From positions 93,821 to 157,820 of the forward strand of contig NZ_NGJU01000004.1 in NCBI RefSeq assembly GCF_003987495.1: a stretch of DNA of 64,000 bases, written 5' to 3'. This document shows positions 1 through 8,507 of the stretch, piece after piece. Position numbers and translations under genes: made by a program. Positions within the stretch are counted from its first letter, which is position 1. Each line of letters starts with the position of its first letter. Under the pieces are notes generated by a model. The model did no database searches and had not been told where the DNA came from. It saw only the letters and a list, made by a program, of their open reading frames with translations. This stretch comes from Vagococcus salmoninarum. Lineage in GTDB: Bacteria; Bacillota; Bacilli; Lactobacillales; Vagococcaceae.

Positions 1-1770
1 ATCTTCGTGTCCATGAGTAATAAAGACTTTTTCCAAAGTTTTTACTCCCCGACTTCTTAAAAATGGGAAAAGAGTGTAATCACCATTACTGACTTTTTCT
101 GTTCCTTGCCGCCAAGCTGGCTGGTCAAAAGTAATTAAGCCCCCTGTATCGATTAAGTAATTACCCCGTTGAAAGGGCAGCTGAATAAAGAGGGCATCTC
201 CTTGCCCCACATCGACAAAAGCTAACATGCCTTGGGGATTGAAATATTTGACTGTTAAAGGCAAACACATGAGGACCACTAACAACCACTGCCTTTGAGG
301 CCTATCTTGGCTTCGGCGAATTAACCAAACTAGACTAAGCAAGACACAGCTGACAACTAAAACGACTGGAATCTCCCCAGTAATAAAACTGCCCCACTTA
401 ATTAAACTGCTGCGGTAAATTAGTTGATCTAAAGCAATTAACAGTTGTTCTAAAAGGAGAAACTTAATAGTTGGCAACAGCAGACTAAGTAACAAACAAC
501 TGAACAAGGTTGGTAACAAGAAGGAACTAAATACTGGAATTAATAAGAGGGTTAATACAATCGACAAGAAATGCCATTGTTGAAAATGATAAGTAATTAG
601 CGGTAAGGCTAACAAAGATAGACTCAAGCTAATCTTGATTTTCTGACCGCTCTTGCCCTGGCCTGTTGGGAATTTCTTAGTTAATAATAATAAATAACCA
701 CTCAAACCAAAGGATAATTGAGCACCGCCATTAAACAATAAATAGGGATTTAAAAACAATAAAACAATGACTACAAGACTCCAGCAATCTAAGGCGCTCA
801 ATTTGTTCCCCCACTTCAAATTACAACTTTTGAGGACTAAATAGCCAACACTGCGACTTACCCCAATGCCTTCCCCAGTTAAAATGAAAATGACTAGTAA
901 GGCACTTACTTCTAGCCAAAAATAAGTTTCCAGACTAACCCCACAACGTAAACAGATGTAGCGCCAACTACCAATAAAAAAGAAGACATGCATGCCTGAT
1001 ATGCTAAATAAATGTAAGATGCCAATTTTCAATAAGGCAGGTTGATTTTCCCGAAATAGGTCATCTCTCACACCTAAAAAGAGGCTATTTAAATAGGAGC
1101 TACTCCGCGGTAAAAAACGACGATTAATATAATGACTTACCATTTGCCGAATGTTTCGTAAACCTTTTAAAGGATTTAAAGTGGTGATTTTTTGAATCTC
1201 AAGCATAGTTGTGACTTCCCCTTGAAAGTAAATCTTTTTTTCTTTCAAAAAACCTTGATAGTCAAAACCATGTAAATTACGGGGCCCTTGTGGCCGCTTA
1301 ACTAGAACCTCTCCCGTTAAATAAAACTCCCCGACTTGGGCTTGATACCACTCCTGTTCTCTTTCCTCAGAGACTTGATAAACTAAGAGATATTTTTCCT
1401 TACTCTGACTATCCCGAGCGATGACTTGCAGTCGATCCCCTTTCATTTGCCAGTCTTTCGTTGTTGTCCTAAATCTTTTGACTACCCCTTCCCTCTCTAC
1501 TGGTCGACTGGCAACTTTTTGTTCTTGATGTAAATAATAGCTACTTAAGACTGCTCCGCAACCAAACAACAAAAAACAACTCACCAAAAGGATGAGTTGT
1601 TTAGTTCGATAGACTCGGATTATAAATAAACCCCAAAGAATTAGTAACAGACCCTGACTTTGGCTTAAAAAAAGACCGATAGTCAGAGCTAAGGTGATTC
1701 CTAAGAAAAGATAATAACCGGCTAAATCAGTTAACTGGCCTTGATTTGCCTTGGTTTTAGTTTGTGTCAT
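1..1770 (-). CDS. comEC: ComEC-type DNA-uptake channel, cut by the window edge
   Basis: This is the polytopic membrane channel that takes single-stranded DNA into the cytoplasm during transformation. About 590 codons are present; the C-terminus lies beyond position 1. The N-terminus has closely spaced hydrophobic segments, followed by the soluble OB-like region and the ComEC/Rec2 membrane core (LFSISGMH motif). The last residues in the window start the metallo-beta-lactamase-like domain: FVDVGQGDA, then ITHGHED at the edge. The ATG at 1770 was chosen because it overlaps the end of comEB by 14 nt, which fits coupled translation. No stop or frameshift is seen in the visible part. Identity is very likely from motifs and synteny. 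Confidence 0.93.
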   Translation of the reverse strand, partial: MTQTKTKANQGQLTDLAGYYLFLGITLALTIGLFLSQSQGLLLILWGLFIIRVYRTKQLILLVSCFLLFGCGAVLSSYYLHQEQKVASRPVEREGVVKRFRTTTKDWQMKGDRLQVIARDSQSKEKYLLVYQVSEEREQEWYQAQVGEFYLTGEVLVKRPQGPRNLHGFDYQGFLKEKKIYFQGEVTTMLEIQKITTLNPLKGLRNIRQMVSHYINRRFLPRSSSYLNSLFLGVRDDLFRENQPALLKIGILHLFSISGMHVFFFIGSWRYICLRCGVSLETYFWLEVSALLVIFILTGEGIGVSRSVGYLVLKSCNLKWGNKLSALDCWSLVVIVLLFLNPYLLFNGGAQLSFGLSGYLLLLTKKFPTGQGKSGQKIKISLSLSLLALPLITYHFQQWHFLSIVLTLLLIPVFSSFLLPTLFSCLLLSLLLPTIKFLLLEQLLIALDQLIYRSSLIKWGSFITGEIPVVLVVSCVLLSLVWLIRRSQDRPQRQWLLVVLMCLPLTVKYFNPQGMLAFVDVGQGDALFIQLPFQRGNYLIDTGGLITFDQPAWRQGTEKVSNGDYTLFPFLRSRGVKTLEKVFITHGHED

Positions 1771-2233
1771 CTCCAAATGTAATGTCAGTAAAATACTGTT
1801 TTGAAAGGGTCACTTGAGCAACTTCCGCCCCATTATTTTTAATTAAATTCATGGCATAGTCGTCATTGCGATAATCAGACAAATAATGAATTTTTTTGAT
1901 GCCTGCTTGTAAAATCATTTTCGTGCACTGCAAACAAGGAAAATGGGTCACGTAAATTTCAGCATTTTCAGTAGGCACGCCAAACTTGGCACATTGCAAA
2001 ATCGCATTCATCTCCGCATGAATTGTCCGCACACAATGATTATCGACAACGTAACAGCCTTCATCGATACAGTGAACATCGCCACTTACCGAGCCATTAT
2101 AACCACCCGCAATAATTCGCTTATCCCTAACGATTGTTGCCCCTACTGCTAACCGTGAACAAGTACTACGTAAAGATAATAAGACACTTTGTGCCATAAA
2201 ATATTGATCCCAAGGTATTCTTTCAAAGGTCAC
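1757..2233 (-). CDS. comEB: ComEB, dCMP deaminase family
   Basis: This is a 158-residue cytidine/deoxycytidylate deaminase-fold protein. The zinc site is clear: HAEMN supplies the His and catalytic Glu, and FPCLQC supplies the two Cys. Other family members convert dCMP to dUMP. Its role in competence is weak, but it is usually encoded between comEA and comEC, as here. The start is GTG at 2233; an ATG overlapping it is out of frame and soon closed. An AAGGGA-like ribosome site lies about 12 nt upstream. The gene sits in the comE operon and overlaps comEC. Confidence 0.93.
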   Translation of the reverse strand: MTFERIPWDQYFMAQSVLLSLRSTCSRLAVGATIVRDKRIIAGGYNGSVSGDVHCIDEGCYVVDNHCVRTIHAEMNAILQCAKFGVPTENAEIYVTHFPCLQCTKMILQAGIKKIHYLSDYRNDDYAMNLIKNNGAEVAQVTLSKQYFTDITFGDDTN

Positions 2234-2341
2234 ACTTCATCCATCCCTTCAGCTTACTTTATTTTATTCATTGTAATCGTTTAAGGGAGTCAAATGCAAT
2301 CTTTTTTATTTTGTCTTTTACTAACTTCTCCTTTTTTTATT

Positions 2342-2956
2342 TTAATAAGTAATCCCGGGCTTTAGTCGCTCCACGGTTTTTTGCCCAAAACCGTTCACTT
2401 TACTTAAATCTTCAAGGCTTTGAAAAGAGCCATGCTCTTCTCGGTAAGCAATAATCGCCTCAGCTTTAACTGCCCCAATCCCCGGGAGTTGCTGAAGTTC
2501 TGTTCGGTCAGCTCGATTGATGTTTACTAGCCCTGGCTGACTGTCAACTTCTGGACTTTGTGTGCCAGTTAAAGGGGCTGGTATTTCTTCACCAACCTTA
2601 GGTACATAGATTACCATCTGATCAACTAATAACTGAGCAAAATTTAGTTGGTCGGCATCGGCATCAGCTACTAACCCACCAGCTAGTTCTAGTCCCTCAA
2701 TCAGTCGCGTGCCACTAGTAATCTCATACATTCCTGGTTTATTGACTGCCCCTTTAATATCAACATAATATGTTTCAGAGCTGGCGACGACTAACTGAGA
2801 ACTGTCACTAGTCTCTTCCACTAAAATCTGAACTTCATGGTTTTCCCAGTCATTAGGCTTCAATAATTGCAGTATCAATAAAGTTGTCACGCTTACTAGA
2901 CCTAGAGTCAATCCTAAAATAAGCACCATACTCCGCTCTTCCAACCAATCTTTCAT
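2342..2956 (-). CDS. comEA: ComEA, membrane-anchored DNA receptor
   Basis: This 204-residue protein has the full ComEA architecture. It has a short cytoplasmic N-terminus, one membrane segment (about residues 10-30), an SLBB domain (about 62-115; YYVDIKGAVNKPGMYE) and a C-terminal pair of helix-hairpin-helix motifs (about 142-204; VNINRADRTELQQLPGIG). It binds double-stranded DNA at the cell surface and passes it to ComEC. It is the first gene of the minus-strand comE operon. The ATG at 2956 has an AGAGGTG ribosome site. Its promoter region is shared with a divergent sigma-factor gene. Confidence 0.95.
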   Translation of the reverse strand: MKDWLEERSMVLILGLTLGLVSVTTLLILQLLKPNDWENHEVQILVEETSDSSQLVVASSETYYVDIKGAVNKPGMYEITSGTRLIEGLELAGGLVADADADQLNFAQLLVDQMVIYVPKVGEEIPAPLTGTQSPEVDSQPGLVNINRADRTELQQLPGIGAVKAEAIIAYREEHGSFQSLEDLSKVNGFGQKTVERLKPGITY

Positions 2957-2985
2957 TTTATTTCACCTCTTCTTAATTAACTTAC

Positions 2986-3101
2986 GCTAAAAGGAACCAT
3001 TTCATTATTTTCTTTGCTATGATTAACATAAATTACTATTTCAAGGAAAAAAGATACTTTTTTAACTAATTTCGGGATTCGTGATAGGAAATCCTTTTAG
3101 C
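2986..3101. promoter_or_regulatory. Divergent promoter region with a repeated 10-bp element
   Basis: The sequence TCCTTTTAGC occurs on the plus strand at 3092-3101 and, identically, on the minus strand at 2995-2986. The copies face away from each other. One ends 37 nt before the sigma-factor ATG (3138) and the other 30 nt before the comEA ATG (2956). That is where a promoter core would lie. A TA-rich, CGTA-containing segment follows each copy. It may be an activator site or part of a promoter read by the neighbouring sigma factor; this is inference. Confidence 0.45.
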
Positions 3102-3137
3102 TAACGTATATTAGTGTGAAGATTGGAGTTGAAAGAA

Positions 3138-3686
3138 ATGACAAATGATGAACAGAAGTTAATCGCTTTAATTACCGCTAAAGATTTTCGGGGCTTAGAA
3201 GAGTTGATTGAACTTTTCGGGGCAGACATTTTACGAACTATTCAGTACATTTTAAACCACCCGGCTGAAAAAAGTTATATTGAAGACGTTCAAAATAAGG
3301 TCTTTTATCAGCTTTGGGAAGAGTTACCGACTTACGATGCTACTAAAAGCAGTTTAAAAACCTTTATCACTATTATTACGAAGCACCTTGCTTTAGATCA
3401 AAAACGCCAAATTATTCGCAACTTGAACATTGAGCCCATGGAAAATCCCGAAGCAAATGAGAGTTTTGAAGAAACTTACTTTGAAAAAAGCAATTTTTTA
3501 CAATTACTCTCTAGCCTCTCTCTTGAGGATCAATTAATCTTTTTAAAATTTTATTACTATCAAGACAGTGTTATCAACATTGCTAAAGATTTAGCTTTAT
3601 CTAAGGAAATTATTTACAATCGCTTATCTCGCGGGCGAAAAGCTTTAAAAGAACAGTTAATTAACGAAAGGGGAGAATTATCATGA
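3138..3686 (+). CDS. ECF-like alternative sigma factor
   Basis: This is a 182-residue sigma-70-family protein of ECF size. Region 2 covers roughly residues 10-95 (VFYQLWEELPTYDATKSS then LKTFI). Region 4, with a helix-turn-helix, covers about 125-178 (INIAKDLALSKEIIYNRLSR). The ATG at 3138 is preferred over the TTG at 3123 because GGAG at 3125-3128 is 9 nt before the ATG and would lie inside the TTG reading. It overlaps the next gene by 4 nt (ATGA), so the two are probably a sigma/regulator pair. It is divergent from comEA. It does not look like streptococcal ComX. Its regulon is unknown. Confidence 0.85.
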   Translation: MTNDEQKLIALITAKDFRGLEELIELFGADILRTIQYILNHPAEKSYIEDVQNKVFYQLWEELPTYDATKSSLKTFITIITKHLALDQKRQIIRNLNIEPMENPEANESFEETYFEKSNFLQLLSSLSLEDQLIFLKFYYYQDSVINIAKDLALSKEIIYNRLSRGRKALKEQLINERGELS

Positions 3687-4537
3687 TGAATCAACACAAT
3701 ACATTTAAAGATGCTGTTGCCGATTTAAATTATCCGCTAGGAACTGTCATCGCTAAAGAGAAGGAAGATTTAACTCCTCGCCAAAAAAAGACCTTATTAA
3801 CCCAAACTAAAATGTACATTCAATTGCAAGAAATCATTAAAAAAATCACCCCAGAATTAGCCCCAGCAGAAGAAATCATTGGCTACATGCCTTTTACTAA
3901 CGAGGCTAACTCCGGCATGGGGACTAGTGGAATCATGGGGATGACGTATGTCACAACCCCTGAAGCGAAAAACTATCGAGATAACTTTCTTGATTTACGG
4001 GGCAATCGCTTGATGATTTTCACACAAGAACGGATGATTTTTATGGTTATCATCGACTTTCTTGAAACTCAAAGCTTTTTCAGTCATCCTTATGAAAGCA
4101 TTGATGGCATCCGTTTTGAAAAACATCAAGTGGGCTACTTTGACTGGGATAATCGTAAATTCTTGCCTAAACGGAAAAAATTAAACTGGTATACATTAGA
4201 CTTCCAAGCCGGCAAAAATGTTTTCACCGAAATCTTACAAGAAAAAGAGGCCCAACAATTCGCTAGTTACTTGACTGATATTCCGAAATTAAAGGCTGTG
4301 ACAACGGATAATCGGACTCATCGGAAAAACCTTTTTGACTATCTCTTCAGTAATACCCACTTAGCTTATAACTTATTTAACGGCTTCTTCATCCTTTTAA
4401 TTGCTAGTTTGCTCATTTACTTCGCCTACCTTGTTTTAACTGGTAAAACTAATATTATTGAATGGATTAAAGAGATGAATAAGATTAATGCAGGAACAAG
4501 TTCATTGATGATAGTGTTAAAAAACTTAATTTCTTGA
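3683..4537 (+). CDS. Membrane protein with PH-like domain, probable sigma-factor partner
   Basis: This is a 284-residue protein of unknown function. The N-terminal half looks soluble. A central part (about residues 70-205) has the strand pattern of a bacterial PH-like domain. A single strong hydrophobic segment lies near 233-255 (GFFILLIASLLIYFAYLV). There is no zinc anti-sigma (HxxxCxxC) motif. The start overlaps the sigma-factor stop (ATGATGA), so translation is probably coupled. A membrane partner encoded just after an ECF sigma factor is often its anti-sigma factor. That role is inferred from position only. Confidence 0.6.
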   Translation: MMNQHNTFKDAVADLNYPLGTVIAKEKEDLTPRQKKTLLTQTKMYIQLQEIIKKITPELAPAEEIIGYMPFTNEANSGMGTSGIMGMTYVTTPEAKNYRDNFLDLRGNRLMIFTQERMIFMVIIDFLETQSFFSHPYESIDGIRFEKHQVGYFDWDNRKFLPKRKKLNWYTLDFQAGKNVFTEILQEKEAQQFASYLTDIPKLKAVTTDNRTHRKNLFDYLFSNTHLAYNLFNGFFILLIASLLIYFAYLVLTGKTNIIEWIKEMNKINAGTSSLMIVLKNLIS

Positions 4538-4540
4538 TCA

Positions 4541-4578
4541 AAAAATCAGGTCTAGCTCATGAGCTAAACCTGATTTTT
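4541..4578. terminator. Bidirectional factor-independent terminator
   Basis: This hairpin has arms AATCAGGT-C-TAGCT and AGCTA-A-ACCTGATT around a CATG loop, with A and T runs on the two sides. It follows the sigma operon on the plus strand. It also lies at the original end of the acetyltransferase gene on the minus strand. Confidence 0.85.
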
Positions 4579-5230
4579 AATTGTTTTTAGTTTGATAAAA
4601 GTCATACAACCCTTGAATATTATTACTTGCTAGTAGATGTAAGCTTTGTTCAATCTCTTTTCGTGGCTAATCAAACCAGCGCATTTCTAACAACTGGTTT
4701 CGCTCCTCTTTTGAGAAACGTTGTTTAATCACTTTAGCTGGATTGCCACCAACTACTGTGTAATCAGGAACATCACTAAAAACGACTGATCCAGCTGCCA
4801 CAATCGCCACATGACCAATCCTAACACCAGGCATAATTAAGGCATTCATTCCTAACCAAGCATCACTTTCAATCCGAGTATCCCCTTTTGGCTCGTAGGA
4901 TTCAGAGATTGTTTCAGCAAACGGATAGACTGTGACCCAATCCCCTCGATGGTTATGGTTGCCCCCCATCAAAATAACGACACCACTAGCGATACAGACA
5001 TAGTTCCCGACAATTAATCGATCTAAGTGCCAGCCTTGCTCAACTTCCGGATTAAAAAGGCGCCGTGATGCTTCGTCTCCCCACAAATAACGAACACAGC
5101 CATCTTCAAAACTAGTCTGACTGTAATAGCCTGAGTAATAAGAATACTCGCCAACAGTAATTAAGGGGTTCGTAACTAATTCTTTTAGATATTTCGTTTC
5201 TGACCAATGCTTAAATTCTTGCTTTGCCAT
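4577..5230 (-). pseudogene. Vat/CatB-like O-acetyltransferase with an in-frame stop
   Basis: This is a left-handed beta-helix acetyltransferase of the xenobiotic (streptogramin A/chloramphenicol) type. It contains hexapeptide repeats, the loop with GNHNHRGDW, and the end motif [15 protein letters not shown]. The reading frame stops with TAG at 4669-4667, just after MRWFD. The same frame then runs 29 more codons (PRKEIEQSLHLLASNNIQG...) to a TAA at 4579-4577, inside the terminator. The family usually has a WP pair here, so the TAG most likely replaces a Trp codon (TGG). The ATG at 5230 has GGAG 8 nt upstream. The truncated 187-residue product keeps the catalytic part and might work. The substrate is unknown. 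Confidence 0.75.
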
Positions 5231-5380
5231 TTTCCACACTCCTAAGTTTTATTTCTTGACTTAGAAGTGCCCTTGCCACGCGACAGCCTTAAACCTCAAT
5301 AGACGTCTAATCATTTTTATCATCCTTTACATCTCTTTTACTCAAGAGTTTAACAAGTTTCCTGACTTTTTGTCAAATAA

Positions 5381-5411
5381 AAAAGAACTAACCTTAAAGG
5401 TCAGTTCTTTT
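5381..5411 (-). terminator. Terminator after rpoE
   Basis: The hairpin AAAGAACTGACCTT/AAGGTTAGTTCTTT is followed on the minus strand by a T run. It lies just past the rpoE stop. Confidence 0.85.
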
Positions 5412-5419
5412 ATTATTTT

Positions 5420-6031
5420 TTAAAGCTCTTCTTCTTCGTCTTCATCGTCAACATAATCAAGATCATCTTCATCAACAATCGTTAATTCGTCTTCAACACC
5501 TTCAGGAACATCTTCCTCGTCAATGTCGTCAGCACCAATTTCCGATAAATCTTTATTATATTCAGCGATTTCTTCATCTTCTTCATCTTCTTCGTCATCG
5601 ATATAGTCGTCTTCATCGTCGTCAACTAAATCAGCATCTTCAGGATCATCATCGTTATAATCAATTGCGTTTTCATCGTCCATATCTAAGAATGCATTAA
5701 CTTTTTTACGCTTCTTACGACGTGGCTTGTCTTCGTCTTCATCGTCACCGATGTGAGAGACTTCTTCGTCAATTGAGTCGATTGGATACCATGAGCGCAA
5801 GCCCCAACGGTTTTCCCCTAAAGAAATAAAACTACCATCAAGATTTAAATCTGTATAAAATTGAGGTAATCTTTCACGAATATCACTATCCGCTTTACCT
5901 AAGTAATTTTGAATTTGGTTAACTAAGTCTGAAAACTCCATGACATCTCCATGTTGCTCTAAAATTGCGTAAGCAACTTCTAGCATTGATAATTCATCCT
6001 TGTTAATACCTTCAAAAGCTTTTATTTCCAA
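5420..6031 (-). CDS. rpoE: RNA polymerase delta subunit
   Basis: This is the delta subunit of Firmicute RNA polymerase. It lowers non-specific binding and speeds recycling of the enzyme. The N-terminal globular domain (about residues 1-90) contains [14 protein letters not shown] and [13 protein letters not shown], typical of the family. The rest is an almost uninterrupted Asp/Glu tail after a basic patch (PRRKKRKK). The start is taken as TTG at 6031, which gives the family N-terminus and has AAAGGA 10 nt before it. The GTG at 6040 lies too close to that site. It has its own terminator. Confidence 0.95.
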   Translation of the reverse strand: MEIKAFEGINKDELSMLEVAYAILEQHGDVMEFSDLVNQIQNYLGKADSDIRERLPQFYTDLNLDGSFISLGENRWGLRSWYPIDSIDEEVSHIGDDEDEDKPRRKKRKKVNAFLDMDDENAIDYNDDDPEDADLVDDDEDDYIDDEEDEEDEEIAEYNKDLSEIGADDIDEEDVPEGVEDELTIVDEDDLDYVDDEDEEEEL

Positions 6032-6126
6032 ACGGCACACGTCCTTTCACAGTCTACTCCTTATCATACAATAAATTGGTCACAAAAAGCAATGAAAACT
6101 TACTTTTTAAAGGCAAATATTAGCCT

Positions 6127-6558
6127 TTAAGCCGTAAATTGCAGGCGTAAATGATAAACACCTAGCTTTTCTTCACCGGCAAACAAATCGTAATCAATCG
6201 AAATTTTACCAGAAGTTGGATTATCAGCTAAAGAGACACGTAAGTTATTAGTGAATGTGTAAATTTCCATTACTCCATAAGGCGTACGGTAATTCGTGTG
6301 ATTTTTTTCTTGATAATTAAAAGTCAACCGGGTCCGTTGTTGGGCTGCTCGAATCAAATGAATACTCCCATCTGCTTCGATTTTAATCGTTACTGGCACT
6401 TCTTTTTCGCCATCAACACTAGGCTCGGCATATCTTAAATACAAAGTCGTTCCCATTTTTACTAATTGACCTGGGACATCAAAAAAATGTTCCTGTTTAT
6501 CATCATTTTGAAAGACTTCTGTTTGTAACTGAATTTGAATCGGCGTTCCATTTTTCAC
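6127..6558 (-). CDS. DUF1934 (YwiB-like) beta-barrel protein
   Basis: This is a 143-residue protein matching the DUF1934 family, small calycin-like beta-barrel proteins common in Firmicutes and often found near rpoE. Alternating polar and hydrophobic strands run through its length (GTTLYLRYAEP, YGVMEIYTFTNNLRVSL). There is no signal peptide or catalytic motif. The start is GTG at 6558 with AAAGGAG about 10 nt upstream, inside the end of the preceding regulator gene. It is 14 nt downstream of the SorC-type gene and may be co-transcribed. Its function is not known. Confidence 0.75.
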   Translation of the reverse strand: MKNGTPIQIQLQTEVFQNDDKQEHFFDVPGQLVKMGTTLYLRYAEPSVDGEKEVPVTIKIEADGSIHLIRAAQQRTRLTFNYQEKNHTNYRTPYGVMEIYTFTNNLRVSLADNPTSGKISIDYDLFAGEEKLGVYHLRLQFTA

Positions 6559-6572
6559 CTGTCAAGACTCCT

Positions 6573-7523
6573 TTATCTTTCCATTTTAATTAATGCTTCG
6601 GCAATGTCACTATCAACAATCATGGCAGTGACACCCTGGCCTTTCAATAAAGACTGAATACTAACAGCTTTTTCCTGACCAGTTCCAATGACTAAGACTT
6701 CTTTAATCCTTGAAAGTTCTTCGACTTTCAAGCCAATCATTCGTTTAGTAATAATATTGTCAACTGTTTGACCATTTTTGTCAAATAAAGAAGCTACGCC
6801 ATCGCCAACAATGTCTGAAGCAATGACTTGTCCTTGGCTAAAGTAGCCTAAGTTTTGCCAAGTTGAATGTTCTTGGGGATTCCCTACACCAATAATCGCT
6901 AAATCAACCTCTCGGGCTGCCCCTAAGGCATTTGCCACTAGTTGACTGGCGTTTAAAGCCTCTGCCAAGGCTTGGCTTTCTGCTAACGCGGGGGCGTAAA
7001 AGTAACTACAACGACTGCCTAACTTTTCAGCTAACCGAAAAACGAGATGATTCGTATCATAAAAGACATGCTCACTGGCTACTCCGCCAACTAAGGGCCG
7101 GACTACCATCTTTTCAGTAGTGACATAAGGCATTGCCTCAATTACAGCAGCAAGAGTCGTCCCCCAAGACAAACCAATCGATTGAATCCGAGGTAATTGT
7201 TCAACTAGCCAACTAGCACTTGCTTGAGCGACCCGCTGTTGCAAGGCATCAACGGATTCTTGGCGATCTTTTTTTACTGGAATTACAAGGACATCATTTA
7301 AGTGGTAGCGTTTTTGTAAAATCAGTGCCTGATCAACTCTCAAAGCATCCTCATCATTAATATGAATTTTAACGATTCCATCTGCTCGGGCAGTTTGCAA
7401 GAGTTTTGAAATAACTGGTCGGGAGACCCCAAGTTGTTTTGCGATTACGGCTTGGGTCAAGCCTTGATTATAATAAAGACTGACGACTTTTAAGAGTTTC
7501 CGGCGCTCTTCCGTTAACTTCAT
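6573..7523 (-). CDS. SorC-family sugar-binding transcriptional regulator
   Basis: This is a 316-residue regulator. An N-terminal helix-turn-helix (about residues 16-45, LTQAVIAKQLGVSRPVISKLL) is followed by a SorC-type effector domain related to sugar-phosphate isomerases (IGLSWGTTLAAVIEAM, DLAIIGVGNP, GDGVASLFD). Such proteins sense phosphorylated sugars or related metabolites. Its ATG directly abuts the stop of the E1 beta gene (TAAATG), so it belongs to the E1 operon and probably regulates it. The true effector is unknown. Confidence 0.88.
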   Translation of the reverse strand: MKLTEERRKLLKVVSLYYNQGLTQAVIAKQLGVSRPVISKLLQTARADGIVKIHINDEDALRVDQALILQKRYHLNDVLVIPVKKDRQESVDALQQRVAQASASWLVEQLPRIQSIGLSWGTTLAAVIEAMPYVTTEKMVVRPLVGGVASEHVFYDTNHLVFRLAEKLGSRCSYFYAPALAESQALAEALNASQLVANALGAAREVDLAIIGVGNPQEHSTWQNLGYFSQGQVIASDIVGDGVASLFDKNGQTVDNIITKRMIGLKVEELSRIKEVLVIGTGQEKAVSIQSLLKGQGVTAMIVDSDIAEALIKMER

Positions 7524-8507
7524 TTAATTGTCCTCCATCAGTTCCCGAGCAGCTTGAACTAGCTCCTCTACTTGGGGAATTGCTAATCGCTCTAACTCTA
7601 CAGCCACAGGCATGGGAACTTCCACCCCACCTAAACGTTTTATCGGTTTCAACAACTGATAGAAGAGCTGACTTTCAGCAATCATAGCAGCTAATTCACT
7701 GGCAAAACTCCCTCGTTTGACAGCTTCTGTTACGATTAATAAGCGTTTCGTTTGGCTGACACTTTTGGTGATTGTCTCTAAATCTAATGGCACTAAAGTT
7801 CTCGGGTCAATGACCTCAACTGAGATTCCTTCTTCTAAAAGTAAGGCTCGGGCTGCCAAGGCTTTACTAACCATTATCCCTGTAGCAACGATCGTGATAT
7901 CTCTGCCTTGAGCTTTGATGGCTGCTTGGCCTAAAGGAATCTGATAACTTTCTTCTGGCACTTCCTCAAGTAAGGGATAACACAATTTATGCTCATAAAA
8001 AATCACTGGGTTATTATCAGCAATAGCAGCTAAAAGTAACCCTTTCGCATCGTAAGCACTACTCGGTTGTACTACTTTGACCCCAGGAATATGAACAAGC
8101 CAACTTTCTAAACTTTGGGAATGTTGGGCACCTGCTCCTGTTCCTGAGCCAGCAGCTAAACGAATCACTAGAGGTACAGCAACTTGTCCGCCAGACATAT
8201 AGCGCATTTTCGCCCCTTGATTAACTAATTGATCCATGCCAATCGTAATAAAATCGGAAAATTGAATTTCAACAATTGGTCGCATCCCAGTCATAGCTGA
8301 GCCGACAGCGGTCCCTAAAATCGCACTCTCAGAAATCGGTGTTGAACGAATTCGCCCTTTACCATATTTGGCTTCTAAGCCTTTCGTAGCGCCAAACCCG
8401 CCGCCGTAAATGCCAATATCTTCCCCCATTAGAAAGACTTTTTCATCAGCTGCTAAAGCACTATCTAACCCTTCATTAATACTTTCAAGATAAGTTAATC
8501 TTCTCAT
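7524..8507 (-). CDS. 2-oxoacid/acetoin dehydrogenase E1 component, beta subunit
   Basis: This is the beta subunit of a thiamine-diphosphate E1 enzyme. It contains [36 protein letters not shown] and a C-terminal transketolase domain ([11 protein letters not shown]). The ATG at 8507 is chosen for its GAGGAG site; it overlaps the alpha gene by 23 nt. E1 normally works with a lipoyl E2 and an E3, but neither is encoded nearby. The family covers pyruvate, acetoin and branched-chain enzymes; the sequence looks closest to AcoB-type proteins, but the substrate cannot be fixed by eye. Confidence 0.87.
   Translation of the reverse strand: MRRLTYLESINEGLDSALAADEKVFLMGEDIGIYGGGFGATKGLEAKYGKGRIRSTPISESAILGTAVGSAMTGMRPIVEIQFSDFITIGMDQLVNQGAKMRYMSGGQVAVPLVIRLAAGSGTGAGAQHSQSLESWLVHIPGVKVVQPSSAYDAKGLLLAAIADNNPVIFYEHKLCYPLLEEVPEESYQIPLGQAAIKAQGRDITIVATGIMVSKALAARALLLEEGISVEVIDPRTLVPLDLETITKSVSQTKRLLIVTEAVKRGSFASELAAMIAESQLFYQLLKPIKRLGGVEVPMPVAVELERLAIPQVEELVQAARELMEDN

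Noticed and set aside
3076-3083. A ComX-box-like sequence (CACGAATC on the minus strand) upstream of comEA
   Set aside because: It differs from TACGAATA at the first and last positions and lies about 120 nt from the ATG, farther than usual; the shared 10-mer is a better promoter candidate.
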